Source: Rhodophyticola sp. CCM32
GTDB taxonomy: Bacteria; Pseudomonadota; Alphaproteobacteria; Rhodobacterales; Rhodobacteraceae
Length of the DNA: 64,000 bases
Direction: 5' to 3'
NCBI RefSeq assembly: GCF_004751985.1
Contig: NZ_CP038492.1
Span: 124,001 to 188,000, forward strand
Shown here in pieces: positions 10,159 to 19,112 of this stretch. The notes below the pieces were generated by a model. It ran no database searches. It was not told where the DNA came from and worked only from the letters and a program-made list of their open reading frames with translations. The translations under genes and the position numbers were made by a program. How positions within the stretch are numbered: the first letter of the stretch is position 1; every line of letters begins with the position of its first letter.

Positions 10159-11973
10159 TCAACTCAAAGGTCCGCTGCGCGATCCGGCGGCGGATTGCAT
10201 GGTTTTGATAACCACAAAGGCGTCGCGCAGGTGACTGCGTTCAAAATCGCTCAAGGTTGCGGGGGCCATGAAGTTATCAGGGGCTTCGCTGCGTTTGATC
10301 TGTTCGGCCTGATGGGCCAGCCGTGTATCGGCGATCATGTCATAGGCGTCGATCAGATCCCGCCCGCCCGCAGTCGAGATGATGCCCGCTTCCATCGCCG
10401 CCGCCAGACGTGCGCGGGTGTTCGCCTGTGTCAACTGGCCTCTCAAGGCATAGATGCGGCCCAAATCGACGACGGGAACAACGCCGTTATGTTTCAGATC
10501 AATGGTGTTCTTGTGTTCCCCCGAACGCACGGTGGCAAAGCCCCGAAGCAGGCCAAGCGGCGGCGTGTGTTTCAGCGAGTTGGAGACCATATGCGCCACA
10601 AAAATGCTGTTTCTGGCGGATTTGGCAAGCGTGTCTTCCTGCAGGCCCGCAAACAGGCTGTGCTGCCCGCCGATCGGGCGCAGATCATACATGACGCTGG
10701 CCAGCATCTGCGCCTCGGGATCGGGGGTGGTGATCCAGCCGTTGAAATACTGTCGCCAGACGCGCAGCGGTTGCCGCCATTTCGGGTTTGTCGCCATCAT
10801 GTCGCCGGGGCAATAGAAATATCCCGCCTCGTCCAGCCCGTCCGAGACGAATTTGGCCAGCGCGGCGAAATAGCGGTCATCCTCGACCGTTGCGGTATCG
10901 TCGAGGATCAGGCAATTGTCCTGATCCGACACGCCGGTCTGTTCCTGACGGCCCTGACTGCCGCAGGCCAGCCAGAGATAGGGCACGGGCGGGGGCCCAA
11001 ACCTGTCTTCGGCCATCGCCAGAAGCCGCCGGGTGGTGGCATCACCGATATCGGTGATCAGGCGGGTGACAACCTGATGCGGGTTATCGGCGCCCACAAG
11101 CTGCACCAGCAGCTGGGGGATGCGGCCCACGATCTGTGCCAATTCGGCGCGATTGACGGCTTGTGTGATGTCGCGGATCAGCGCATCAGAAGAGGTCGCC
11201 TGAATCCGGGTCAGATCGGTCTGGGTCAGGATGCCGACAAGCTTGCCGCCATCGACCACGGGCATATGGGTGATACCCCGTTCAATCATCGCGTGCAGCA
11301 CATCCGCAACAAGGGCGGTGGGCGGCAGGGTGACGGGATCGGCGGTCATGACCCGGGTCACGGGCGTGTCATAGGGCAGCCCCTCGGCCAGGGCCTTGTT
11401 GGTCAGGTCGCGGGTGGTCAGAATGCCATCCGGCACATTGTTCCTGGTGATGATCAGGCAAGACACGGCATGGTCGCGCATCAGCCGGGCCGCCTCGATC
11501 AGCGAGGTTTCGGGCGGGCAGGTCAGCGGTGTAGGTGTCATCACCTCGGCCAGGGCCATCGTTGTCAGGTCATGCCTGCGTGAGGTGGCGGGCCGGGTCC
11601 GGTCAAAGAAGCGTTTGACGGAGGGATGATCGCTGACAATCCGGTGGAAGGTTGCGGTGGGGATCAGCACAAGTGTGCAGGGTTCAGCGGCGGTGGCGGT
11701 GGTGGCGGCGATGCCGTCTTTCATCAGGCCACGTTCGCCAAAGGAATTTCTGGGGCCAAGGATCGAAACCAGTTCTCCGGCGGCATCGGTGATATCGACC
11801 CGACCTTCAAGGATCAGATACAGCGACTGCTGCTGCCGGCCGATCTGATAGATGACCTGATCCTTGTCAAAGCGCTGCTCTGACAACTCGCCGGCCAGTT
11901 GCGCCTGATCCTCTGGCGGCAGGCCGTCATAGGGATGTGTCTGTGTCAGAAGCGTGGCAAGGTCGATAGTCAT
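10159..11973 (-). CDS. DUF294 nucleotidyltransferase-like protein with cyclic-nucleotide and CBS domains
   Basis: A 604-residue signalling protein. Order of parts: a cyclic-nucleotide-binding-like domain (about 10-120, ILEGRVDITD...FGERGLMKDG), a pair of CBS domains (about 140-265, CLIITRNNVPDGILTTRDL and MPVVDGGKLVGILTQTDLT), then the DUF294 nucleotidyltransferase core with GSQGRQEQTGVSDQDN, a GS-X10-D-X-D pattern as in GlnD-type enzymes, and a DUF294 C-terminal helical domain. The ATG at 11971-11973 is preferred over a TTG three codons upstream because GAAGG lies 9 bases before it. Such proteins are commonly next to ActP-type symporters and are thought to regulate them; the substrate that is nucleotidylated is not established. 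Confidence 0.9.
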   Translation of the reverse strand: MTIDLATLLTQTHPYDGLPPEDQAQLAGELSEQRFDKDQVIYQIGRQQQSLYLILEGRVDITDAAGELVSILGPRNSFGERGLMKDGIAATTATAAEPCTLVLIPTATFHRIVSDHPSVKRFFDRTRPATSRRHDLTTMALAEVMTPTPLTCPPETSLIEAARLMRDHAVSCLIITRNNVPDGILTTRDLTNKALAEGLPYDTPVTRVMTADPVTLPPTALVADVLHAMIERGITHMPVVDGGKLVGILTQTDLTRIQATSSDALIRDITQAVNRAELAQIVGRIPQLLVQLVGADNPHQVVTRLITDIGDATTRRLLAMAEDRFGPPPVPYLWLACGSQGRQEQTGVSDQDNCLILDDTATVEDDRYFAALAKFVSDGLDEAGYFYCPGDMMATNPKWRQPLRVWRQYFNGWITTPDPEAQMLASVMYDLRPIGGQHSLFAGLQEDTLAKSARNSIFVAHMVSNSLKHTPPLGLLRGFATVRSGEHKNTIDLKHNGVVPVVDLGRIYALRGQLTQANTRARLAAAMEAGIISTAGGRDLIDAYDMIADTRLAHQAEQIKRSEAPDNFMAPATLSDFERSHLRDAFVVIKTMQSAAGSRSGPLS

Positions 11974-11990
11974 CAGTTTCAACCTTCGGT

Positions 11991-12026
11991 GAAGAAAAGG
12001 CGCATCCCGATCAGGCGGGATGCGCC
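11991..12026 (-). terminator. Rho-independent terminator after actP
   Basis: Inverted repeat with 11-base arms at 11999-12009 and 12016-12026 (GGCGCATCCCG and CGGGATGCGCC) and a 6-base loop. On the minus strand it is followed by TTTTCTTC. It lies about 50 bases beyond the actP stop, so it should end the acs-ActP transcript and separate it from the DUF294 gene. A second hairpin with arms ATAGGGCC and GGCCCTAT (12036-12043, 12056-12063) lies between it and the stop. Confidence 0.85.
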
Positions 12027-12075
12027 CATATTCTGATAGGGCCCACGGTGTCGCAGGCCCTATTGGAGCGATCCC

Positions 12076-13845
12076 CTAGTGATCGGCGGCCGCACCGGCC
12101 CCTTTCGGGACACGGATGCTTTCAACCAGATCCTGGATATCCTGCGGCGGTTCTGCCGTCATCCGCGAGACCACATAGGCCGCCGCGAAGTTGCACAGGG
12201 CGCCGATCGGGCCGAACGAGGCTGGCGGAATACCGAACAGGTAGTTGGCCGAGGTATTGTCCAGCATGTTGGTGCCGGGGATGAAGAACCATCCCAGATA
12301 GGTGAACAGATACAGGCAGGTGACCAGAAGACCGGCCAGCATACCCGCAACCGCCCCGGCGGAGTTCATCCGCTTGGAGAAGATACCCATCATCAGCGTC
12401 GGGAACAGCGATGCCGCCGCAAGACCAAAGGCCAGCGCCACAACCTGCGCCGCGAACCCGGGCGGGTTAAGCCCCAGCCAGGTTGCCACTATGATCGCCA
12501 CAAGCATCGAAATGCGTGCCGCCATCAACTCGCCCTTTTCCGAGATATTCGGGTTCAGGGTCGATTTGATCAGATCGTGCGAGATGGCAGATGAAATCGC
12601 CAGCAACAGACCCGCTGCCGTCGACAGCGCTGCCGCCAGACCACCGGCGGCGATCAGGGCGATCACCCAGCCCGGCAGATTGGCAATCTCCGGGTTGGCC
12701 AGCACAAGGATGTCACGGTTGAATGTGACAAGCTCATTGCCTTCCCAGCCACGCTCGGCCGCGAGGGCCTGCATGTCTTCATTGCCATCGTTATAGTACT
12801 GGATGCGACCGTCGCCGTTCTTGTCTTCAACCGCCAGAAGGCCGGTAACCTCCCAGGTGCTGAACCAGTCGGGCAATTCATCCGTGGACACGGCTTCGCC
12901 CTGCACACCTTCAGGCCACATGGTGGTCATGATGTTCAGACGCGCCATCGCACCAACAGCCGGGGCCGTCAGATACAAAAGCGCAATGAACACCAGTGCC
13001 CAGCCCGCGGACCAGCGCGCATCCGACACTTTCGGAACCGTGAAGAAGCGGATGATCACATGGGGCAGACCCGCCGTACCGATCATCAGCGACAGGGTGA
13101 ACAGCGCCATGTTGACCGGCGAACTTTGTGCCGTGTACTGGTTGAAGCCCAGATCCGTCACAATCCTGTCCAGTGTCTGCAACAGCGGCGCGCCCGAGGC
13201 CGTATGGGTCGAGAACAGGCCCAGACCCGGGATCGGATTGCCGGTCAGTTGCAGTGAGATGAAGATTGCGGGGATCGTATAGGCGATGATCAGAACGCAA
13301 TACTGCGCCACCTGGGTATAGGTGATGCCCTTCATGCCGCCCAGAATGGCATAAACCGCCACAACGCAGGACGCGATGACCAGACCCGTGGTGTTTTCCA
13401 CTTCAAGAAAGCGGGAGAACGCCACACCGGCGCCTGCCATCTGCCCGATCACATAGGTGGTCGAGATCACGATCAGACAGACCACTGCCACCACGCGCGC
13501 GGTGTTGGAGTAGTAGCGATCGCCGATGAACTCGGGCACGGTGAACTTGCCGAATTTACGCAAATACGGGGCCAGCAGAAGCGCCATCAGAACATAGCCG
13601 CCGGTCCAGCCCATCAGGAACGAGCTGTTATTGTATCCGACAAAGGCAATCAGACCTGCCATCGAGATGAAGGACGCGGCCGACATCCAGTCAGCGGCGG
13701 TGGCCATCCCGTTGATCACCGGATTCACACCGCGGCCAGCGGCGTAGAATTCCGAGGTTGACCCGGCACGGGCCCAGATCGCGATACCGAAGTAGAGCGC
13801 GAATGACAGCCCCACGACGATAATGTTTAGTGTTGTTTGTTCCAT
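12076..13845 (-). CDS. actP: Cation/acetate-type sodium:solute symporter (VC_2705-like subfamily)
   Basis: A 589-residue polytopic transporter of the sodium:solute symporter (SSSF) family, with about 13 helices and the family signatures YAAGRGVNPVINGMATAADWMSAASFISMAGLIAF near the N-terminus and a GLLLAISSAISHDL segment later. A long hydrophilic loop (about residues 310-360: DELPDWFSTWEVTGLLAVEDKNGDGRIQYYNDGNEDMQ) carries an EF-hand-like DKNGDGRIQYY stretch, typical of this subfamily that pairs with a DUF4212 small subunit. Next to acs, uptake of acetate or a similar short acid is likely. It starts 16 bases after the DUF4212 stop. The gene name follows the family, not a tested substrate. Confidence 0.9.
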   Translation of the reverse strand: MEQTTLNIIVVGLSFALYFGIAIWARAGSTSEFYAAGRGVNPVINGMATAADWMSAASFISMAGLIAFVGYNNSSFLMGWTGGYVLMALLLAPYLRKFGKFTVPEFIGDRYYSNTARVVAVVCLIVISTTYVIGQMAGAGVAFSRFLEVENTTGLVIASCVVAVYAILGGMKGITYTQVAQYCVLIIAYTIPAIFISLQLTGNPIPGLGLFSTHTASGAPLLQTLDRIVTDLGFNQYTAQSSPVNMALFTLSLMIGTAGLPHVIIRFFTVPKVSDARWSAGWALVFIALLYLTAPAVGAMARLNIMTTMWPEGVQGEAVSTDELPDWFSTWEVTGLLAVEDKNGDGRIQYYNDGNEDMQALAAERGWEGNELVTFNRDILVLANPEIANLPGWVIALIAAGGLAAALSTAAGLLLAISSAISHDLIKSTLNPNISEKGELMAARISMLVAIIVATWLGLNPPGFAAQVVALAFGLAAASLFPTLMMGIFSKRMNSAGAVAGMLAGLLVTCLYLFTYLGWFFIPGTNMLDNTSANYLFGIPPASFGPIGALCNFAAAYVVSRMTAEPPQDIQDLVESIRVPKGAGAAADH

Positions 13846-13861
13846 GGTTCAGGTCCGCCCC

Positions 13862-14119
13862 TTATTCGTCCACCCCATGTTCCTTGTCGATCTTGTTCAT
13901 ACGCCAGGCGTAGAAGAAGATGAGGACAAGAAACACGAGAATGGAGCCTTGCTGGGCAAACCAGAAGCCCAAATCCGTTCCGCCGACCGCGATGCCCGAC
14001 AGCGTCGGGCGCAGCAGGATGCCAAAGCCGTACGAAACAACCGCCCAGATCACCAGGCATATGGTGACCAGTCGGATATTCGCAGACCAGTATGCGTTGT
14101 TGTTTGGCTCTTCCGCCAT
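13862..14119 (-). CDS. DUF4212 sodium/substrate symporter small subunit
   Basis: An 85-residue protein with two transmembrane helices (about 16-36 and 50-70). It matches the DUF4212 family: NAYWSANIRLVTICLVIWAVVSYGFGILLRP and FWFAQQGSILVFLVLIFFYAWRMNKID. These proteins are encoded directly upstream of VC_2705-type symporters, as here (16-base gap), and are taken to be a subunit of that transporter. The start ATG at 14117-14119 follows GAAGGGAG. It belongs to the acs-actP transcript. Confidence 0.93.
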   Translation of the reverse strand: MAEEPNNNAYWSANIRLVTICLVIWAVVSYGFGILLRPTLSGIAVGGTDLGFWFAQQGSILVFLVLIFFYAWRMNKIDKEHGVDE

Positions 14120-14221
14120 TGCTTACTCCCTTCGAATGAATGCCCGCCAGACCCTCCTTGATCCGACCGGCAAGGTACCCGCCGCCACCCGATCACCGGT
14201 CCGGGCCGCGGCGAATGCGAT

Positions 14222-14620
14222 TTACGCCATGGTCAGTTTCCCGACGATGGCGTCCAGATTGGCTGCGATGTCCTTGATGGCGCCCATGCCGGGCATCTCG
14301 GACATTGCGTTGCGTGTGCGGTAATATTCAATCAGCGGCGCGGGTTGCGCGTGATAGGCGGTCAGACATGTGCGGACGGTTTCGGCATTGTGATCCGGGC
14401 GCCGTTTGAAGGCGCTGCCGCCGCATGTGTCGCAGCAGGTATAGCGCCCGGCGACCCGGGCCACCATCGCTTCATCATCCACTTTCAGGCTGATGGCCGC
14501 GTCGATCTTCTGGTTTTTCGCACTCAGCAGCGCCTCCAGCATCCGGGCCTGTGTGCCTTTGCCGGCCCCGGGCGGGCCCGGCACGATCAGGTTCACAGGG
14601 CGGGTTATGGTCTCGTTCAT
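14222..14620 (-). pseudogene. Adenylate kinase relic lacking the NMP-binding domain and half the lid
   Basis: This 132-residue frame keeps the P-loop of adenylate kinase (PGPPGAGKGTQARMLE) but then jumps directly to ALLSAKNQKIDAAISLKVDDE. The usual 65 or so residues with the STGD motif and DGFPRT, which bind AMP, are absent. A second gap lies in the lid: YTC is joined to CDTCGG, although a lid normally has about 20 residues between its two Cys pairs. The C-terminus (ETVRTCLTAYH..APLIEYY) is normal. Both gaps keep the frame. It lies 12 bases after acs in the acetate operon, where adk-like genes occur in relatives. It is unlikely to phosphorylate AMP. Confidence 0.8.
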
Positions 14621-14632
14621 CCTCCCGGCCCC

Positions 14633-16570
14633 TTACATGGTTTCACGATTTGCGATCAGATCATCCACCACGGACGGATCGGCAAGGGTCGAGGTATCGC
14701 CAAGCGACCCGAAATCATTCTCGGCGATCTTGCGCAGGATGCGGCGCATGATCTTGCCCGACCGGGTCTTGGGCAGGCCCGGAGCCCATTGGATGACATC
14801 GGGTTTTGCAATCGGTCCGATCTCGCGGCGGACCCAGTCAGACAGGGCTTTCTTCAGCGCATCTGACGGGGTTTCGTCATTCATCAGCGTGACATAGCAA
14901 TAGATGCCCTGACCCTTGACCGAGTGCGGATAGCCCACCACGGCAGCCTCGCTGACGGTCTCATGGGCGACCAGGGCGCTTTCCACCTCGGCGGTGCCCA
15001 TCCGGTGGCCCGAGACATTGATCACATCATCCACCCGGCCGGTGATCCAATACTCGCCATCCTCGTCGCGGCGGCAGCCATCGCCCGAGAAATAATAGCC
15101 TTTGTAATCGCTGAAATAGGTCTTCACGAACCTCTCATGGTCGCCATAGACCGTCCGCATCTGGCCCGGCCAGCTGTCGGCGATGACCAGAACACCTTCA
15201 ACCCCGTCCCCGTCGATGATCTCTCCGGTTGTGGGGTCCAGAACCAGTGGTTTCACACCAAAGAACGGTTTCTGCGCGGCGCCGGGTTTCAGCTCATGGG
15301 CGCCGGGCAGGGGGGTCATCATATGGCCGCCGGTTTCGGTCTGCCACCAGGTGTCGACGATCGGGCAGCGGCCCTTGCCGACATGTTGATTATACCAGTT
15401 CCAGGCCTCCGGGTTGATCGGCTCCCCGACAGTGCCAAGAAGCTTCAGGCTGGACAGGTCGTATTTCTCGACAAATTCCGCACCCTGACCCATCAGCGCG
15501 CGAATGGCGGTGGGTGCGGTGTAGAACTGGCTGACCTTGTGTTTCTCGCACACCGCCCAGAACCGACCCGCATCGGGATAGGTGGGCACGCCTTCGAACA
15601 TCAGCGTTGTCGCGCCATTGGCCAGCGGGCCATAGACGATATAGCTGTGCCCGGTGACCCAGCCCACATCGGCGGTACACCAGAAAACATCGCCATCATG
15701 ATAGTCAAAGACATATTCATGGGTCATCGAGGCATAGACCAGATACCCGCCGGTGGTGTGCACCACGCCCTTGGGCTGCCCGGTTGACCCGGATGTGTAC
15801 AGCACGAAAAGCGGGTCTTCGGCACTCATCTCTTCCGGCGGGCAGTCGCTGCTGACGCGCCCGGCCACATCCTCATACCAGATGTCGCGCCCGCCAACCC
15901 AGGCCACCTGTTCGCCGGTGCGTTTGACGACCAGACATCTGGTGTCGATCACATTGTGCAGCAGGGCCTTGTTGACATTGTCCTTCAACTCGGTGACCCG
16001 GCCCCCGCGCGGCGCGCCATCGGATGTGATGACCAGCTTGGCGCCCGACCCGTTGATCCGCGCACCAAGCGCATCAGGTGAAAAACCCGCAAAGACGATG
16101 GAATGGATCGCGCCGATCCGCGCGCAGGCCAGCATCGCATAGGCCGCCTCGGGGATCATCGGCAGATACAGAACAACCCGGTCGCCTTTCTGGATGCCGC
16201 AATCCTTCAGCACATTGGCGAAGGTGCCGACCTCGCGCGCCAGTTGGGCATAGGTGATGTGTTGGGCGGCTTCATCGGGATTGTCCGGCTCGAAAATAAT
16301 CGCGGTCTGATCGCCGCGGGTCACCAGATGCCGGTCGATGCAATTGGCGGCAACATTCAGCGTGCCATCCTCATACCAGCTGACATGGACATCCTCATGC
16401 GCGAATGAGGTGTTCTTTACCTTCGTATAAGGCTTGATCCAGTCGATCCGCTTGCCATGTTCACCCCAGAACCCATCGGGATCGTTGATCGAGGCGGCAT
16501 ACATCTCTTCATAGCGGGCGGCATCAATATGGGGGTTTTGCAGCAGATCGGGGGTGCCTTTGGGCAACAT
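14633..16570 (-). CDS. acs: Acetyl-CoA synthetase (AMP-forming)
   Basis: A 645-residue adenylate-forming enzyme that makes acetyl-CoA from acetate, ATP and CoA in the cytoplasm. Marks: [19 protein letters not shown] (ATP loop, about residues 262-280), [52 protein letters not shown], and near the C-terminus [15 protein letters not shown], whose lysine is the acetylation site that controls Acs in many bacteria. Length matches the family (about 650). The ATG at 16568-16570 follows GAGGGAGAG. It heads a transcript acs-(adk relic)-DUF4212-actP ending at the terminator near 12000, coupling uptake and activation of acetate. Confidence 0.97.
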   Translation of the reverse strand: MLPKGTPDLLQNPHIDAARYEEMYAASINDPDGFWGEHGKRIDWIKPYTKVKNTSFAHEDVHVSWYEDGTLNVAANCIDRHLVTRGDQTAIIFEPDNPDEAAQHITYAQLAREVGTFANVLKDCGIQKGDRVVLYLPMIPEAAYAMLACARIGAIHSIVFAGFSPDALGARINGSGAKLVITSDGAPRGGRVTELKDNVNKALLHNVIDTRCLVVKRTGEQVAWVGGRDIWYEDVAGRVSSDCPPEEMSAEDPLFVLYTSGSTGQPKGVVHTTGGYLVYASMTHEYVFDYHDGDVFWCTADVGWVTGHSYIVYGPLANGATTLMFEGVPTYPDAGRFWAVCEKHKVSQFYTAPTAIRALMGQGAEFVEKYDLSSLKLLGTVGEPINPEAWNWYNQHVGKGRCPIVDTWWQTETGGHMMTPLPGAHELKPGAAQKPFFGVKPLVLDPTTGEIIDGDGVEGVLVIADSWPGQMRTVYGDHERFVKTYFSDYKGYYFSGDGCRRDEDGEYWITGRVDDVINVSGHRMGTAEVESALVAHETVSEAAVVGYPHSVKGQGIYCYVTLMNDETPSDALKKALSDWVRREIGPIAKPDVIQWAPGLPKTRSGKIMRRILRKIAENDFGSLGDTSTLADPSVVDDLIANRETM

Positions 16571-17199
16571 CTCTCTCCCTCAAGAGGTCACGGTTCTGAT
16601 CCCATTGGTGCAACACGCTGAACCGTGGCTGGCCCTGGACAGGCCTGCGCGCTGCGCCGTTTCGGCCAGCCCGCGCCGGATTGCCCGCGCGGCCACTGGC
16701 CGGGCCCTGTCATACGGGCCGAATGTAATGGTCAGCCTCCCCAACCGTCTCCCGGACCTCCCTGCGTTCCCGCAGCGCCAAATGGGGCGATACCTCCCAG
16801 ATCGCGCTGCCATATCGGCCCTTGATCCCCGGTTCCGCCCCTATGCGCAGCAGCGCTGCCCAAGGCCCGAAACCGGTTGGGGCGAGAGTACAGGAATCCG
16901 TTAAAGTAAGAACATGTTACTGAGGGGAAATGATTTTTCTGTAACGGATTTTCATGTCGCGGTGCAGAAAATGTAAATTAATTTACAAAATTGAGAAATA
17001 ACAATGCCGGATCAACGAGTTCCCATAATCGGAACCCGACATCTCATCTGCACGTCCCAACAATGTCACGCGGCAGCGCGGCATAATCCTCAATCCCCCG
17101 ATTGAGTTGGCCCCCCGACACAAACGCCATCCCGCCCTTTCTCCTTGTCTCAAATACGCCGGGGAGCGCGAGGGGCTGGCCCCTCGCTCCGCCCCAACC
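16571..17199. promoter_or_regulatory. Non-coding acs upstream region with two dyads
   Basis: This 629-base gap holds no credible gene; short frames in it have no recognisable product. The part at 16900-17050 is clearly AT-richer than its surroundings, as expected of promoters. A perfect 16-base palindrome TGTAAATTAATTTACA lies at 16972-16987 and a second dyad GTTCC-N7-GGAAC at 17019-17035. Both are about 400-450 bases upstream of the acs start. They look like binding sites for dimeric regulators, possibly of acs, but no regulator can be assigned. Confidence 0.5.
17163..17190 (-). terminator. Hairpin after the LysR gene, with TATTT...AAGGAGAAAGGG tail
   Basis: A strong stem (GCGAGGGGC and GCCCCTCGC, 17168-17176 and 17179-17187, extended by GGAG and CTCC) lies about 10 bases beyond the LysR stop. 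On the minus strand it is followed by TATTTGAGACAAGGAGAA, a tail that recurs after hairpins at 34945 and 57516. It probably ends or stabilises the LysR transcript. Confidence 0.6.
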
Positions 17200-18165
17200 C
17201 TAATCCAGCACGACGAACTCCGGGGCCAGCCAGGGCATCGCCGTCAGGCCCGGTGTGATGAAATGCAGGGCGATCAATTCCCGCGCGATCCGGGCGATCT
17301 GCGCCGGAATGTCCCCGGTCCAGTCCTCGCTGGCATAAAGCACGATCTGTCGCGCGATCCCGCCATCGGGCAGGGAATGGGCCTCGATCCCGGCGGCAAA
17401 GCGTCCGGCCCGCAGCAGGCTGAGCGGTGTGGTGATCGTCCAGCCCTGTCCGCCTGCAACCAGCGCGCTGATGGATTGATTGCTGTCCATCTCGAAACGC
17501 TGTGGGGGGATCCACCCGTGCCGACCCAGATAATCCTCGATCTGTTTGCCCATGATCTGGTTCATATCACGGCGCAGAAACGCCATGTCTGAAAGCGCAT
17601 CCAGCCCGCCGGACACATTGGTGCCGCGCGGGACGGCAAGAATATAAGGGTCATTCAACAATAGATGAGCCCTTGTGTTGGAAGGCGCGCTGCGCCCGGC
17701 AGCACAGATCGCGATATCCAGTTCGCGGGCGCCGATCCGGGCCTGTATGGCATGGCTGGCGCCGGTCTCAAGGTGAAAGGCGCAGCTTTGCATCGTTTCG
17801 GCCAGGCGCGAGGTCAGGGTGGGTGTCACCTCATTCTCGAAATCCTCGATCACACCCATACGCAGGGAGGACAGACCGGACAGATCCAGCGCCACCACAT
17901 CGCGTTGCCCCATGCGAAGCGCCGAAAGTGCTGTCTCGACCCGTTTGAGAAACAGCCGTCCTGCCGGTGTCAGGGTCATGGGCCGCCGGGAATGGTCAAT
18001 CAGGTCAACCCCCAGAACCGCGTCCAGATTCTTCAACTGTTGCGAGACCGCGGGTGCGCTCATCCCCAGCCTGTCGGCGGCGCTGGCGACCGATCCGGTC
18101 TGCGCCAGCGCTTCAAACACCTCCAACCCCCGGATCGACACGCCTTTCAGGGTGCTTTCGCTCAT
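17200..18165 (-). CDS. LysR family transcriptional regulator
   Basis: A 321-residue regulator. Residues about 10-70 form the LysR winged helix (LEVFEALAQTGSVASAADRLGMSAPAVSQQLKNLDAVLGVDLIDH), and the remainder fits the periplasmic-binding-like effector domain. It starts 15 bases after the stop of the Ldh2-type dehydrogenase gene on the same strand, so the two are likely co-transcribed. That order, regulator downstream of the enzyme, suggests it regulates that gene or a linked pathway. Effector unknown. Confidence 0.9.
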   Translation of the reverse strand: MSESTLKGVSIRGLEVFEALAQTGSVASAADRLGMSAPAVSQQLKNLDAVLGVDLIDHSRRPMTLTPAGRLFLKRVETALSALRMGQRDVVALDLSGLSSLRMGVIEDFENEVTPTLTSRLAETMQSCAFHLETGASHAIQARIGARELDIAICAAGRSAPSNTRAHLLLNDPYILAVPRGTNVSGGLDALSDMAFLRRDMNQIMGKQIEDYLGRHGWIPPQRFEMDSNQSISALVAGGQGWTITTPLSLLRAGRFAAGIEAHSLPDGGIARQIVLYASEDWTGDIPAQIARIARELIALHFITPGLTAMPWLAPEFVVLD

Positions 18166-18180
18166 CTTACGGCTCCCCGG

Positions 18181-19032
18181 TCATGCGTTGATGATCCGCT
18201 CCAGAAGGTCCTGTGGCACCGCCACCCCATTGGTCTCGGCCAGCGCCCGTGCCTTGCGACCCGGCAGGTCAATGCCCCTGGGCGTGGCGGTCAACCTGGC
18301 CATATGTGCCATAAATGCGCCGCCTGACAACGCCCCGGTCTCAATTGCGATACAACAATGCCCGCTCAGGGGTGGCGTGCCAAGAGGATCAATCGCAGCC
18401 ACATCACGGCTTACCGGCACACCCGCCAGACAGGTGGCGCATATCTGTGCCATCAGGCCGATGTCAAATGCACCCGCTGTCGCCATTGCGCTGGCGGGCA
18501 TGACAATGACGCGCGCATCGTGATGCGGGCCGCCGGGCACGCCAAGCGCGAACCGGGCCGGGCCCGCCATCGGGTCAGGCTCACCCAAAGCGGCGATCCG
18601 GGCGGGCGCGTTGGTGAAACACAGGCCCAGCATCCCGGCTTCGGCAATCCTTTCGGCAGGGTGCCCCGGAAAGCCGCAGCCATAGCCGTTGAAGACGGTC
18701 ATTGCGGCCATGCCCTGATCATCCGCGCCTTTGATCAAGGCATCAAAGCCTGCCTCCATGGCCGGATCTGCAAAGCCCGCGCCTGCATCGACGCGGATTG
18801 CGGCCGGTTTTACATGTCTGAGTTCTGGTTCGGCCCGCCCAGCAATTGTGCCGCAGAGCAGGTGTTCCACATAGGCAGGCACCTGCCGCAACCCGTGCTC
18901 GCGCAGCCCGTCGCGTTCAGCCATTCGGATCGCGCGGGCAACCGATCCTGCGGCCAGATCGCTGGCCCCGGCCCGTCGCAACGTGTCGCAGGTGAGAGCC
19001 TCTACATCATCCAGGCCGAGAATTTCGCTCAT
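18181..19032 (-). CDS. Shortened malate/L-lactate dehydrogenase (Ldh2) family protein
   Basis: A 283-residue member of the Ldh2/MDH2 oxidoreductase family, which normally has about 330-350 residues and reduces 2-oxo acids or imines with NAD(P)H. Recognisable parts are AERDGLREHGLRQVPAYVEHL near the N-terminus and RIAEAGMLGLCFTNAPARIAALG in the middle. The usual NSHHFG-type catalytic histidine segment is replaced by NGYGCGFPGH, and the region after FTNAP is compressed. It may have lost or changed activity. It is followed by the LysR gene and separated by 80 bases from the OxyR-like gene upstream. Confidence 0.75.
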   Translation of the reverse strand: MSEILGLDDVEALTCDTLRRAGASDLAAGSVARAIRMAERDGLREHGLRQVPAYVEHLLCGTIAGRAEPELRHVKPAAIRVDAGAGFADPAMEAGFDALIKGADDQGMAAMTVFNGYGCGFPGHPAERIAEAGMLGLCFTNAPARIAALGEPDPMAGPARFALGVPGGPHHDARVIVMPASAMATAGAFDIGLMAQICATCLAGVPVSRDVAAIDPLGTPPLSGHCCIAIETGALSGGAFMAHMARLTATPRGIDLPGRKARALAETNGVAVPQDLLERIINA

Positions 19033-19112
19033 GGGTTATTCTTTCATCAGGGACTCCGCCGCCGTCAATCCCGCCGGGCCGCTATGCCCGTTGCGGGTGG
19101 GCCCGCTGGCGG

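Noticed and set aside
10195..11583. 462-codon plus-strand frame opposite the DUF294 gene
   Set aside because: No recognisable motif and strong Gly/His/Gln bias; it mirrors the codon pattern of the real minus-strand gene.
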